Origin: Oncomelania hupensis | Lineage: Eukaryota > Mollusca > Gastropoda > Littorinimorpha > Pomatiopsidae | Reading direction: 5' to 3' | DNA: 64,000 bases | Assembly: GCA_036898135.1 (NCBI GenBank) | Contig: CM072512.1 | Span: forward strand, 25,232,839-25,296,838 | Shown: positions 10,399-25,395 of the stretch, one piece after another | Numbering within the stretch: position 1 is the stretch's first letter | How the letters are laid out: each line of letters opens with the position of its first letter | Notes under the pieces: generated by a model | What the model saw: the letters and a program-made list of their open reading frames with translations, nothing else | What the model was told of the DNA's origin: nothing | The model's database searches: none | Made by a program: the position numbers and the translations under genes

Positions 10399-11345
10399 GG
10401 AGAAGAAGAACAAGAACAAAAACAAGAACAAGTAAAAGGAAAGATGCGTTTTAAATCCACAAACCGCGTTTCAATATTGTTGAAGAAGATGATTTTAACA
10501 CGCTGATCGTTGACTTGGCTATTTTCTGCCCTTGCATCTTTCATTAGACTGAGCATTCAGTGACAGATAGGATGCATAATTATTTATTATTGGTAGCCTA
10601 GGTAGCCTATATTATGAAGACTGCAATTCATCATTGTTTTTGACATGATCGTCTTTTACAGAAGAGGAGAAGAGAAGAGGGAACTCAGTACTGTCCTCTA
10701 TATTTGTCCTTGTCAGCTGGATTCTCGACCCTTCCAAATATTGTTAAGTACTCTTCAGGCTACTGTCAGTTGGAGCCAAGTTATAATAATAATACCTTCC
10801 GATTTTTTTAAAAAATATACTTGAGAATGGATCAGTTTAATTCCGTTGTACAATTTGACTTCCTGCCTCTACCGTTGCTACAGGTTCAACGACCACGTGC
10901 TCGGGGCCAAGGCGAGCGTTACACTCGTTGTCGGTTTTTATCAGTAGTTGACTCAACCCCGATGCTTGAATCCTGATAAGTGTAACTCGGATTCGTTTAT
11001 TCACGCAACCTGTTCACTCAGCAACAAGGCAGGAGTCGTCGTGTGAAGTTTTTCAACTTTATTCAGCGTACATCAACAACTGCATACATTCGCTTTTTCA
11101 CTTTTTCCACTTTGTCAACTCTCAACTGAAACAGTGCGGTACATATAGTCTCTCTATACTCGAGAGAACGTTCGAATGTTCCAGCGTGACGAAATTACAA
11201 CCAATCAAAATAAACTTCGTCATCACTGTCTTACGTCATACAACTTTCTTTAGGGTCCAAGAATTTTCTCAGCTTCCAGTAGATTTATCTAGACGCTTCG
11301 ATCGTTAATAAACAAACAATCCTAGAAAATTCTCCAATAATAATA
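10398..11345. other. No gene seen
   Basis: This stretch holds ordinary unique-looking DNA. Two abutting GAAnnTTC units lie near 11166-11182 and resemble a heat-shock element. With no gene beside them I do not call a regulatory site. Confidence 0.4.
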
Positions 11346-13357
11346 ACTGCAAGACCCGGAGGTGGCAGAAATATTCCAAGCCACAATTGGAGGCAAATTT
11401 GCACCACTGCTCATTTTGGGAGCTAGTGAAGTAGATGTCAACACCTGGACCACCACTTTCAACTCAGCTGTGACAGATGCCCCACTGAGATCCTTGGCAA
11501 GCACCGCCCAAAGAATAAACCATGGATCACCCCTCAACTTTTGGACTTGTGTGACAAACGAAGAGAGATGAAAAACACAAAAGAACACCTCACAGGCAGC
11601 TGATGCCTACCGAAAAATCAACAAATACATTCTAAAAGGCAAGAAAGTCTACAACACTGTGAAGCGGCTGACAAGTGTTAAACAGTCCAAGGTCTCCACC
11701 ATCCAAAGCAAACCTGGGATATGCCTTACAGAAGAACAAGAAGTCTTGGATAGAGGGACAGAGTACTGCTCTGACCTTTACAACCACACACCCATCAGTT
11801 CTAGCATGTCCCGACAACAGAAAAGAGGAAGAAATCCTCCCAATTCTCCGAGGCAGCAGTGCAATCGCTAATAAAAATGGAAGTCAGCGAGAGTGGACAA
11901 CATACCTGCAGAATTGCTTCAAGCAGGAAGAGAAGCGGTGTTTGACGCCCTCACTATTATCTGTAACAAGATCTGGCAGAGTGGGGAGTGGCCTACACCA
12001 TGGACCCAGTCGTTTGTCATTACTATTCCCAAAAAAGGGTAACCTGCAGGAGTGTGAAAATTACCGCACCATTAGCCTCATCAATCATCCCAGCAAAGTC
12101 CTCCTGAAAATAAAACTCAACAGGTTGAAACCCAAGCTGAACAAATCATAGCTGAATAACAAGCAGGATTCAGGGCAGGGTGAAGTACCACTGAACAGAT
12201 TTTCAACCCCAGAATAATCTGTGAGAAATACCTACAACATCAACAACATCTAAATCATGTGTTTGAAGACTTCAAGAAAGCGTTTGACCGAGTTTGGCAT
12301 GCAGCTCTGTGGGCAACCATGAGAGTGTACAACATCAGCCCTAAAATTATTGAAGTCATCAAAAGCCTGTATGACAAGACTACCAGTGCAGTCCTCCACA
12401 ACAGCGCCATCGGGAACTGGTTCAGAGCAACAATCGGTGTGCATCAAGGATGCCTACTCTCTCCAACACTCTTCAACATCTTCCTAGAGCGCATCATGTC
12501 AGATGCCCTTGCAGATCACGAAGGCACAGTCAGCATAGAAGTTAGAGCAATCTTGAACCTCCGTTTTGCGGATGACATTGATGGATTGGCTGGAGAGGAA
12601 CAAAAACTTGAACAGCTGGTACAGAGGCTTGACACCACCTCCAGGGCCTATGGAATGGAAATAAGTGCAGAAAAGACTAAAATGATGACCGACAACACCA
12701 ATGGTATCAACATGGACATCAAAGTCCAAAGGCATTCCCTCAACACAGTGCATAGCTTCAAATATTTATGAGCTATTGTAACAGACAATGGGTCCCGAAA
12801 GGAAGTCCTCTCCAGGATCGCACAAACAACTGCTGCCCTGACAAGGTTGAAGCCCATTTGGAAAGACAGGACGATCAGTCTACATTCCAAGGTAAGGCTG
12901 CTGCGCTCCCTTGTAATCGCCATCTTCCTATAATTTTTGCTTGCGAAACATGGACCCACATAGCAGATTTACAATGACGAATACAAAGCATGGAGATGAG
13001 GTGCTACAGAAGACTTCTGGGAATTTCCTATACCCAGCACATCACCAACGACGAAGTCCGACATTCCATCATAAAAGCCATTGGACAACACGATGACATG
13101 CTCACATTGGTGAAGAAACGGAAACTCCGATAATATGGCAACGTCACTAGAGCATCACGCCTTGCAAAGACCATCCTGCAAAGCACGGTGTAAGGATACA
13201 GAAGAAGAGGGAGACCGAAAAAGACGTGGTAGGACAACATTCGAGAATGGACTGGCTTGATACTGAGCGAAGCCATGAGGGTTGCTGAGGACAGAGAAAG
13301 ATGGAGTACGCTGATTAAACGACCTTCGAGTTATGGGATAGGGTAGGATAGTATAGG
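11346..13357 (+). pseudogene. RTE-like LINE family A, decayed copy
   Basis: Homologous along its length to the long copies at 22566 and 54680, starting at CTGCAAGACCCGGAGG and ending in a degraded ATAGG tail. Recognisable blocks include FKKAFDRVWHAALWATM, IGVHQGCLLSPTLFNIFLE, LRFADDIDGLAGEEQKLEQL (RT catalytic FADD) and fragments of the GRPKKRW tail. It has frameshifts, stop codons, about 100 bp missing in the N-terminal part near 11640, and a deletion near the 3' end. It is much older than the other long copies. Confidence 0.85.
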
Positions 13358-13460
13358 ACGGCACTTTAGAGAAACTCGGTCAACCCGTCAAAGTACAAGT
13401 GGCGCTGTACTGTACGTGACACTCAGTGTTGTCTTAAAAGCAACGGTCTTTATGTCAAAA

Positions 13461-13470
13461 GCGCATGCGC
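13461..13470. promoter_or_regulatory. NRF1-type palindromic site
   Basis: GCGCATGCGC is the consensus core of the NRF1 (alpha-PAL) binding site, common in metazoan housekeeping promoters. It lies about 35 bp upstream of an ATG at 13506. Binding is inferred only from the motif. Confidence 0.4.
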
Positions 13471-13505
13471 ACGAAACTCTAGAGTTTAACGTTCAGTGCA
13501 TTGGA

Positions 13506-13631
13506 ATGGATGAGATGAATTGTTCTCACCGGCTCAGAGAGCTGCTCATGGCGCTGGACGAAGAACAGGATGCCAACTTGCAGCTGCATGTTAAGAAGAT
13601 GATCATAGTTAGGAATCTTTACCATTCCTAA
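13506..13631 (+). CDS. Possible short first exon, unknown protein
   Basis: An ATG at 13506 opens 41 codons rich in Leu, Glu and Lys, including HRLRELLMALDEEQDANLQL, compatible with a helix. I do not recognise the protein. A possible donor (CAT|GTTAAG) lies at 13590, so the true exon could end there rather than at the stop. The NRF1-like palindrome just upstream is the main reason to take the frame seriously. It could equally be chance. Confidence 0.25.
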   Translation: MDEMNCSHRLRELLMALDEEQDANLQLHVKKMIIVRNLYHS

Positions 13632-13639
13632 CTTTATAG

Positions 13640-16138
13640 TCCACTGACTGTTTATAGCTACAGGATTGAATCAACGTCAGCGCCAGAACTTTACTCCCTT
13701 TGTCGTCTGATAGAGAGCCAGTTTAGTGAAGTCAAGTCAAGTTGAAGTCAACAAATCTTGATTACCCACAATGGAGAATTCATACAGGACACTGCTTCTC
13801 AGCGGATAAGAAAATAAGAACAGAAAACAACTTTTAAAACAAATAAAATACTACCTAAAATCATTATCACACACAATCTCTTCCTGTTCTTTCTTATTAC
13901 TAACGCACATACACCCATGCACATAACAAATTTGCATTTAAGAAACCAGGCAGTCTGTCAAAGCAGATAGATCTACATGTGGCTGGCTACTATATAAAGA
14001 AAATACCAAGCACCCCCCAGGTGTGTGTGTATGTGTGCGCGTGTGTGTGGGGGGGGAAGGCCCCTCCTCCCCACACACGCACACATACACACACACCACT
14101 CTAAAAGGATTAAAAAATAAAATGAAATAAAAACTGAACCCAAAACAATGTTTACGTAAAAATAGGCGGAGACAAACGCAATACCCATACAGTACGTGAC
14201 TTTGATATAATTATGGTAACGATGTACGCAACGTCCTTCATTTTGATTGTTTATGATCATTATACCGCCTATATACATTTTTTTTCTCTCCTGTGATGCA
14301 ACGTTTTTTGTTTTTGAGAAAAGCCCACGGGGGCCAAAAGATGCCAATAAAATTTGATCTCTTTAAATAACAAGAATTGCGGTCAGCACATAGCCGCAGG
14401 GATTAAGAATAGAAAAACGCATTGAGCATACTTAAATAAAACAGATATTTAGTCGATATCGCATCAAATTTCCCCTATTTATGTTTTACAATTTCTCTTT
14501 CGAATAATGTTGTGCATATGCTATGAACTCCTTTCTATAACTATTATGCAGGAACCCTTCCAATAACATGTTTGCATAAACGTATGACTTTCGGATTGAC
14601 GAAATATTTGCATTGTGTGTTTAAGTGGATCAGTGTGTCTAATTTTGCATTTTTAAACGAACTGTCGTTTTGATTGTTTTCAACATCAGGTTCCGTTTAA
14701 GAGTTACAAATTCTGATCAAAAACAGTGCATTGGAACTTAACTTTGTGTGTGCTTAAAACCTATGGTCATAAAATAAGCAGTTTCGGAAAACTTAATTTT
14801 AATTAGGCTACACCCCATAAAACCGGGTTCTTGGATTTTGTGCTGAACTCGTCAAAAATTCTGCTTGAGTCCCTTCGATCAGTGTCAGGAAGTTGAAAGA
14901 AGGTATCTTTAACGATGCATAGATGTAGTAAAAGTAGTTAAAAGCTATCAACCGCTTTACGATCATCCGATTAAACAGTGTTAATGAGGATAACGAGATC
15001 GATGATGGATGACTGTCAAGAGACCGATAAGCTCACTTTAGTGTTAGGATCCTTCCAACGCTAGCCAGGTAGGCTCTTAATTCAGCCGTAAGGCATCTCC
15101 ATTACTCACGCCCTCATATACCTATGCATTTCATTAGACATAGACGAATTGATTTTAAGTTCTGCTAAGGATGTAGAATATATTTTCGGATTTAATATGC
15201 ACATAATCAGCATCTATTTTCCAGCAGATTCAAACCATACATGTATGATCTTATGTATGTTCATCTGAAGTTGAGTTATAGTTTCTTTGAAAACTTCACA
15301 GTATTAAAAGGTTGCAGAGGTCTCAGTTTTCAATTTTATGGGGTTTGCCTCAAGCAAAGATCAGTCAAGGGTCTTAGCCACATGCAAGGAAAAATCTATC
15401 TTTTTTGTTGTGTTACTCCCGAACAAAATCTTCGATAGGTAAGCTAGGACTGCCAGTTAAATTTCGCTTGAAGCCCACGGCACGCATTGACACTGCGAGT
15501 TCTACAACCACTACATACATACCTAACAAATTTTAAATATAAAATGTTTTGGGAACTTTTGAAACTTTGTCCTTTTATTTCAGAACACATAATAAAACAT
15601 TATATAGATATAAGCAAAACGCTATATGCCCAGAGAGGCAAAGGGGGAAGCGTTTTAGCCACAATAGGAGGATGGGGTATACATATAACTGTACATGGAA
15701 ACCCCAACGGCCTACATTTACATGTATTATTCATCTTACCACAACAGGCAAACAAAATGAAGGAAAAACTAAAAAAGTTCAAAAGTTAACTAAACTGGAA
15801 ATAAAAACATTAAAAAAAAATGTCCTCTGCAATGATAAATCTGTTACTACTGCGGTATTGGTGCTGAGTTTAAGTGCTCCGCGCGCGGGTTTATTATAAT
15901 ACTTATGCTTACCTGCAAGCTTACATGTTTGTGTGCCATTTTCAAATAGTCGTGTGCATTATAAATAGATGCGGCGCGTGCACACAGTAAACCGCGAGAA
16001 GGTTTGTGGTTAAATCTTCACTCGCTCATTGGCTTCGATATATCAGCGAGTGGTAGTGGATACGTTTGCTACACAAAGATTCCTCCTCCCTCTCCCCCCG
16101 CCTCCTCCCTATTTGGGCATGGACACATTCTGAAGACC
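13640..16138. other. 2.5 kb without recognisable genes
   Basis: AT-rich DNA with a short GT/CA tract near 14025-14095 and no convincing coding signal on either strand. The open frames at 15240-15900 have no motif or codon bias that I can defend. Confidence 0.45.
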
Positions 16139-16149
16139 ATAACCTTAAT

Positions 16150-16854
16150 TGATTGATTGATTGATTGATTGTTGCTTTAGGTCCAGCGGACTCTTCTGAG
16201 CCAAATCAGGACCGGACAACCCCCGATCCGCATAAAAGATCTGCTGAAACAACCCTAGTGGGAAAATTGAATGCCCTCCACCGGCCAGTCACTTTACAAT
16301 AAAGACATCCCACGCAGGGGACGGCTGAGGCTTTACCCCAACTACTCGAACCCCCGGTTACAAAAACAAAATAGAATACAAACATCATTATAAATTATCA
16401 ACAAAACATATACATATAAAATGCCTATATTGCTAAATAATAACATCATAGGATGCCCTAGTGACCACCCGGCAGAAAGCGTCCAACACTCCCAAGCTGA
16501 TCCAACAGACCTCATACACAAACAAGGAGTCTTGTCCAGGAAGAGTTTTCAAGAAAAAAGGTAGGTCATTGATCTAGCGAAGAAGAAGATAGTATAGCAG
16601 AGTGATAGGACAGAGCAGGAATGGGAAAGAGTAAATGAGGAAGACAGCGACAGTGGGAATTTAAAGCACTAAATTTCCAGAAAGTGGGGATACTATTTAT
16701 ACTGAAACCCCCGGCACCCCAACGGGGGTACTGTTGCCGCAGTGAATTGGTCATGCCTACAAAGTCAAGACAGGTTTTCAACTGGGGATTTCACTTTTCC
16801 CTTTATAGGTTAGAACAATCTACAGTGGCAAGATTGCTCATGACCCCAAGGGGT
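16150..16854 (-). mobile_element. Non-autonomous retroposon E, copy E1
   Basis: About 700 bp, flanked by the 11-bp direct repeat ATAACCTTAAT (16139-16149 and 16855-16865). In sense orientation it starts at the palindrome CCCCTTGGGG, has a TATAAATAG box about 150 bases in, and ends GAGTCCGCTGGACCTAAAGC plus a (CAAT)n tail. E2 at 42670 starts at exactly the same base, so this is the true 5' end. There is no RT frame. The last ~50 bases match the LINE at 51432, which points to RT borrowed through a shared 3' end. Confidence 0.8.
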
Positions 16855-16939
16855 ATAACCTTAATGAACACAACGTTATATAATCCGTGAAAATGTCCAG
16901 TTAGTTATAAATATATATTTTAAACATTTTTATTTCTTG

Positions 16940-17055
16940 ACCTATCTGAAAATACTTCGAAATATTCGGGAATCAGAACAAGCCAAATATTGGTTGGTCT
17001 GTCTGTCTGTTGGACGCCATACCTCAAGAACCACTAAACTTTAACAAAGCTTATA
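16940..17055 (+). repeat. Interspersed repeat F, copy 1
   Basis: Contains the conserved string CGGGAATCAGAAC-AGCC, a CTGTCTGTCTGT stretch, and GGACGCCATACCTCAAGAAC with CCACT. The same blocks recur at 38450 and 42050. Nature unknown; no ends or TSD found. Confidence 0.55.
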
Positions 17056-17063
17056 TTTCGGAT

Positions 17064-17201
17064 ATGTGTGTATGTATGTATGTATGTATGTATGTATGTA
17101 TGTATGTATGTATGTATGTATGTATGTATGTATGTATGTATGTATGTATGCATGTATGTATGTATGTATGTATGTATGTGTGTGTGTGTGTGTGTGTGTG
17201 G
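17064..17201. repeat. Microsatellite (TATG)n then (TG)n
   Basis: About 115 bp of TATG units with one variant CATG, followed by a TG run. The repeated Cys/Met/Tyr/Val open frames across it are artefacts. Confidence 0.95.
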
Positions 17202-17469
17202 AAATATATTTGAATGTCTTGCAATCTTGTTCTTTCTTAGCATTGCATACGTGTCACCCGCTTACAAAATTCGTCATAAAAATATTGATTAGTCATGCAA
17301 AGATATGTTTGAAATAGAGAATCGACACGTTTTGCAAACTAGTGGGAAATAAAATACTATTAAGATAAATGAGCAGTAAGTACGTGTGATGTTTGCTTTT
17401 ATTGTCGATAACATAGTCCTGAATGGTGTTTGCGTCATTAGCTGTTGCCAAGATGGTTTTAGTGCTTAT

Positions 17470-17927
17470 GCTATACCCTTGCGAAACATGGACCCTTACA
17501 GCAGATCTACAACGAAGAATACAAAGCATGGAGATGAGGTGCTACAGAAGACTTCTGGGCCTTTCCTATACCAAGCAATCACCAACGAAGAACTCCGACA
17601 GATAATCACACAAGCCATTGGACAACACGATGACATGCTCACGGTGGTGAAGAAACGGACACTCCGATAATATGGCAACGTCACCAAATCATCAGGCCTT
17701 GCAAAGACCATCCTGCAAGGCACGGTGCAAAAAGACAGAAGAAGAGGGAGACCGAAAAAGAGGTTGGAGGACAACATTCGAGAATGGACTGGCTTGACAC
17801 TGAGCGAAGCCATGAGGGTTGTTGAGGACAGGGAAAGATGAAGTACGCTGGTTAAACGATCATCTGTGGTGCCCCAACGACCTTGGAGTTACGGGATAGC
17901 ATAGGATAGGATAGGGTTAGGGTAGGC
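17470..17927 (+). pseudogene. RTE-like LINE family A, 3' fragment
   Basis: Starts near CTTGCGAAACATGGACC and runs through the C-terminal region (RRIQSMEMRCYRRLLGLSYT, then the RRRGRPKKRLEDNIREWTGL block) to a GGATAGGATAGG tail that drifts into GGGTTAGGGTAGG. It has stops and frameshifts. It represents only the last ~450 bp of the element, a strongly 5'-truncated insertion. Confidence 0.85.
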
Positions 17928-18171
17928 TGTTTAAAAAAAATTTAAACTGTAACGAGTATTGACACTACTGGATTTGGGTACAGACACACCACACTTAAGA
18001 CTATAATTACAGCATACCCCGTATACCGTATTCTACAAGTCGCCTTCAGATGACAGCGTCGATACCAGAAGAAATAAGAAAAAAAGGAAGAAAACCGTGT
18101 ACTCCAGTTTTACAGTCCGTCAACTGGGTCACTGTACATGCAAAAAAAAAAGATTTTAAGACTCCATTCCT

Positions 18172-19676
18172 ATAGAAGATAAGATAAGATAACAACATAA
18201 CATAAGATAAGATAAGACAACTTTATTATCTTTTACAAGAAATTACATTGTGGTGTACAATTACAATCAACAAGGAATAAACATCACAATAATAATAACA
18301 ACAATCATAATGACAATGAGGATAAAAATGCACAGTCACATATGAATATAATTACACTTATGCATGCTAACATTAAACGACAGCAAATGTTTAATGAAAT
18401 TATTTTGGGCAAACAAACACACTCATACACACGCACACACACACACATGTCATTTATTAAGTAATGAGACAGCCTTTGGAATAAAACTGTTTTTCGTTCT
18501 GAGAGTTCTGACCCTTGGTGTTTGGTAGCGCCTTCCAGAAGTGGTGCGCAAGCACATGAGTACTATCCAGCACAAAGCAACTGGCTTTCCGCACAACACA
18601 TCTTTCATACAACACCTGCAGACTCTCTTGTTTCACTCCCATAACCCTCCCAATGACTTTCACCACTCGATCCAGCATACGTTTGTTTTTTACACACAAA
18701 CTTCCATACCAGCAGATAAAAGAAAAGGTAAGAACGGACTCAATAAAAGAAAAGTAAAAGGTCTTAAGGATGCGGCTACTGACTTGGAGTTTTCGAAGTT
18801 TTTAAAGGCAGTAAATTCTAGACTGACATTTTTTGTGGATGGCCTGGGTGTTTGCAGTGAAGTTCAGTTTCTCGTCAATGATGATTCCCAGGTATTTGTA
18901 TTGGGTGACTCTCTCGACTGTAACACCATCAATGACAAGGTCTGGAATGAGAGCGTTGTTTTTACGAAAGTCAATGACCAGTTCCTTAGTTTTCTTGACA
19001 TTTAAGTTTAGATAGTTTTGTTTGCACCAGGAGCTGAACCTATCAACTGCAGAGAAATACACAGCATTTGTATTGGACAGCTCCTCAAGGGCAGAATCAT
19101 CCGAGTACTTTATGACCGGTGTGGCGTCATTTCCTCTGCAGTCGTTTGTGTAGAGCGTGAAAAGTACCGGAGAAAGAACCGTATCCTGAGGAACTCCTGT
19201 GGACGTTTGTTTGAGAGATGAGACAGCAGATTGAAAGCGGACGACCTGAGATCTGGACACGAGGAAGTGAACGATCCACGGGACGAGTCTAGGAGGGACA
19301 GTGTAAGACAAAAGCTTCTGAGCCATGAGGTGTGGCTGTATGGTATTGAAAGCAGAAGAAAAGTCTATAAATAGAATACGGACAAAGGAACCAGAGGTCT
19401 CTAAGTGATCAGAAGCATTGTGGAGAAGCGTCAGAGTAGCGTCGTCGGTATTACGATTGGGTTTGTATGCAAATTGAAGAGGGAAGGCTGAGTGTGACAA
19501 AGAAGACGAAACAGAAGAATCCGTTCGAGACATTTCATAGCTATGGATGTCAGGGCAACAGGGCGGTAATCGTTGAGTTCTTTGGGTTTACTGTTTTAGG
19601 GCACGGGACAGATGATAGAGTGTTTCCATTCGCTAGGTACAACACAGTCCCTGACTGACCACGAGAATAGCTGACT
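18172..19676 (-). pseudogene. Rex1-like LINE family B, copy B1
   Basis: The minus strand encodes an RT fragment of about 243 residues with FIDFSSAFNTIQPHLMAQKL (palm motif A), TGVPQDTVLSPVLFTLYTND (motif B, with PQG changed to PQD), KYSDDSALE (catalytic YSDD) and LNLNVKKTKELVIDFRK. Upstream, VPKTVNPKELNDYRPVALTS is readable after a frameshift. The C-terminal part and 3' UTR continue to about 18180, where TTATC units form the tail. B2 at 36672 is a sister copy. The family is related to, but distinct from, the copy at 3213. Confidence 0.85.
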
Positions 19677-19679
19677 GTA

Positions 19680-19799
19680 GAAAAGAAAGAAAGAAAGAAA
19701 TTATTTGTTCTTAACGATAAAACACTTACCAGTTCAAAGAAATACTCAAGGCTCTGGTCATCTCTTGAGTTTGTAAAAGCGCTATATAAGAGCTCGGAA

Positions 19800-19863
<64 letters not shown>
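19680..19863 (+). mobile_element. LINE/SINE 3' end with ACT tail
   Basis: GTAAAAGCGCTATATAAGAG, the terminus common to L2-like LINEs and SINEs here, is followed by CTCGGAATA and about 65 bp of ACT units. Upstream sequence is too short to say which parent it is. Confidence 0.55.
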
Positions 19864-19864
<1 letters not shown>

Positions 19865-19865
19865 T

Positions 19866-21170
19866 TTTAAGTGACCAAGACCCCAACTTGCAGCATAAGG
19901 CACACGGACGAACACCCTGGACAACTGGGCCACTTTGAATGACTTTCGATGTTTGAATGTTTAGCTGAACCTGCCACCTGCACTTTACACAGAATTACCG
20001 GGATTTTAATGTGCCGCTGCGGCGACACGAGCTGAACAAGGATAAGTTATACGGGCATAAGCGCAGCAGTCATACAGGCTGAGCAGGAAAAGGCTCAGTG
20101 ATATACCTACCCTTTTGCAGAACAAAAAAATCCCCCCAAAACACGAAAACAACAACGCTGTGTAATTATACGTCATAGTTGTTGACTGGTCTGTTCGCGC
20201 GGACATGCACATAGTAATTACACTGCCGACACAGGTAATAGTAGCAACAACACAGCATTTTTTTTAAACACCCCCCCCTCCTCTCCCCAAAAAATCTTTT
20301 TTGCCTAAATTTAAGAAAGGATAACATGTATAGTGCAAAACAAATTTCATTTTTTAACATAAGTTGAAAACTGTTTTTTGTATAGCCATTAAAGAAAAAA
20401 CGCCGAAACAGCATTTTCAGCTTTTTTTGCATTTTAGGTGACCGGCCGATTGCCTGCTTATATATTGGACAGAATGTTAATTTAACGCTTTAATAAGTTA
20501 GTCCTTGATGTGATATTTGTAAACAAATTAAAAAAAACAACAACTCAAACTTAATGTATCATGATGACAAATTATTTGTATTTTGAAGTGTGTTAGCATA
20601 AAATAGGCCAATCACTCAGGAATAACTCTATTTGTCATCACGGACGACAACTTTTGGCATGTGCTGATGCTACGTGCAGGAACTAAAAACCACTTTTAAA
20701 AGTATTTTACGGTTGAATTTCAATTTTTGGGGGGCTCTGACATGGAAATGGTGCATTCTATTATCTGTACACAAAGTTTTAGCGAGAGTTCTTCTTATTT
20801 AATAACAATTATCACGATAAAACCCATCTTTTCACTTGCCAATTCAGCTATTAAGACGCGGACGTCTCTTTTTGCATAAAAACCGAAGCTACATGCTTTC
20901 CGTAATAATTATTGGTTTAAAAAAAAATTTCTGATACGTTTTCGCTTAGAAATAGCCCGTAATGTCAAACTGCTGTTCTGTGGGCACACTCAGGGATAAC
21001 TCTATTCGTCATCACGGACGACAACTCTTGGCATGTGTTGTTGCTAGTAATAGTGAGGAAAAAAAGAAGATACTTGCCCAGACGTCGCACTTACATAAAA
21101 AATAATAAAAAATAATTAAAAAAAAAACCTCTATAGGCCTATATCAGCGCAATGGTTTAGACTGTTTTGC
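19866..21170. other. No gene seen; one dispersed direct repeat
   Basis: Two similar ~55-bp stretches containing CATCACGGACGACAACT and TTGGCATGTG occur at about 20620-20680 and 20990-21050. Nothing else is recognisable. Confidence 0.5.
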
Positions 21171-21177
21171 TGAACCG

Positions 21178-21545
21178 CCACCCTAGCTCAGTGGTAGAGC
21201 GCGTTCGCCTGTCACATCGATGACCTAGGTTCGAATCCAGTGGTGGGAAGGATAAAAAAAAAAAGTGGTCGTTTTTGCTTGTCCGTCATAGCAGATTGAT
21301 TGCTACGGTGGTTCAGAGTTGATATAGGTCCCAAGCCCTTTTTTCCCTGCGATGGGTATCCCCATGACTTGGTGGTCTGTTTTGCTAACCGGAGAAAGAA
21401 GAACGGGACACGACTTTCTGATTTGACGTGGAGGGAATGACATGCTTTTCACAGTGCGCCTGATGAGGCAAGTTGGCGCCTTGGGCGACTTTAGTTAAAT
21501 CCTGTGTTTGGTCAGCTCCGTCAGCACCTCTTTGGACAGGTAAAT
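21178..21545 (+). mobile_element. tRNA-derived SINE, second subfamily
   Basis: The head has a good A box (TAGCTCAGTGG, 21184-21194) and B box (GGTTCGAATCC, 21228-21238), with CTGTCAC in the anticodon-loop position as in tRNA-Asp. The acceptor and T stems do not pair well, so this is not a functional tRNA gene. The body ends GCGCCTTGGGCGACTTTAG ... GTTTGGTCAGC, like the fragments at 6481 and 32603. Confidence 0.6.
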
Positions 21546-21654
21546 TCATTCTTTAGCTAGGTCTTTTAGCACTTAAAAAAAAAAGATGTTTTGAGTTGTA
21601 ATGTAGGTCTGTTTTGCCAATATGCTTTTGATCTAAATCGAATAGAACTGCAAC

Positions 21655-21990
21655 ATCGGTCCATCGGAGAAGAGTATAAACCGAGGTTTAGTCTGTGCAC
21701 GCACTCATTCCATCGCACGGACTTTAAAGATCCTGACGCTCATGTCCTAGACGGGTGAGTGCCGGCAACACAAATACACCCAGCACGCACTAGGTCCCTT
21801 ATCCCCATCCCCGGCCGACCAGGATTGTGCTCAGTCGTCTAGGAGTCAGACTATGCGCCCAAAAATTTTGAAGTGGGCGTCTCGGGCGGCATGAGTTAGT
21901 TCCTGTATCGGCCAGCGCCTTGAGCAGCTCTTGAGTTGGAAAGCGCTATTTAAAAGTGATGAAATAACAGAAAAACCATCACGGTGCAAC
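21655..21990 (+). mobile_element. SINE body of the 4728 type
   Basis: Closely follows the 4728 copy from GAGTATAAACCGAGG through TCCTAGACGGGTGAGTGCC to AAAGCGCTATTTAAAAG, then a CAA-rich tail. The head is missing. Its adjacency to the preceding SINE suggests either a dimer or successive insertions. Confidence 0.65.
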
Positions 21991-22256
21991 ATCAGCAACA
22001 GCAACAACAAAAACAGTAGTTTTAGGATAAAATATTTAGTTAAATATGTTGCATGGAAATTACTAATCGGCAGTTTTACATTGTTCGCTTGAATTGTATT
22101 AAACTTTGAAGCCAACTCCGTGTTGAGAGTTTAGTGTTGAGATACGCAACGCGTTAGCAATATTATTCATCAACATCGACATTATCGCTTTGTTTACAAT
22201 ATATGTGTAGGTTAGATTATCTCTGAGATGTTTTCATGCACTTCACATAGAAGGAA

Positions 22257-22269
22257 CAACAACAACAAC

Positions 22270-22333
<64 letters not shown>

Positions 22334-22386
22334 TTAATAATGATGATGATAATAAAATAATAATAGTAGTAACAACAATAGCAGCA

Positions 22387-22462
<76 letters not shown>

Positions 22463-22478
22463 CAACAACAACAACAAC

Positions 22479-22565
<87 letters not shown>
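22257..22565. repeat. Long (AAT)n/(CAA)n microsatellite, left block
   Basis: About 310 bp of AAT, CAA and a few GAT units. It continues as AAT repeats at 24875, directly after the family A insertion, so it was probably a single array before the insertion. Confidence 0.95.
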
Positions 22566-25161
<2,596 letters not shown>

Positions 25162-25395
25162 GTAATAATATTAATAATGTAATAATAATATTAATGTTAA
25201 AATGTGACATATAGCTCTAACCACATAACAAAAGTGTAGAACGCATGTGAAATAGCATTATAAGGCTAAATCAACGATTGTGCCCCCAATCTTACGAGCA
25301 TTTCCAAATAGTTAATCACGTTCTTTTGCTCAAGATAAAGTTTTCTTTATAGTAACGTCATAATTTAGGCTAGACAATAACAAAGCAGTATCTAT

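Noticed and set aside
11150..11190. Heat-shock element promoter
   Set aside because: Two GAAnnTTC units abut without the usual spacing, and no gene follows; only a family A pseudogene lies downstream.
17010..17317. Cys/Met/Tyr/Val repeat proteins over the TATG array
   Set aside because: Artefact of the tetranucleotide repeat in several frames.
21178..21250. Functional tRNA gene
   Set aside because: A and B boxes are good, but the anticodon, T and acceptor stems pair poorly.
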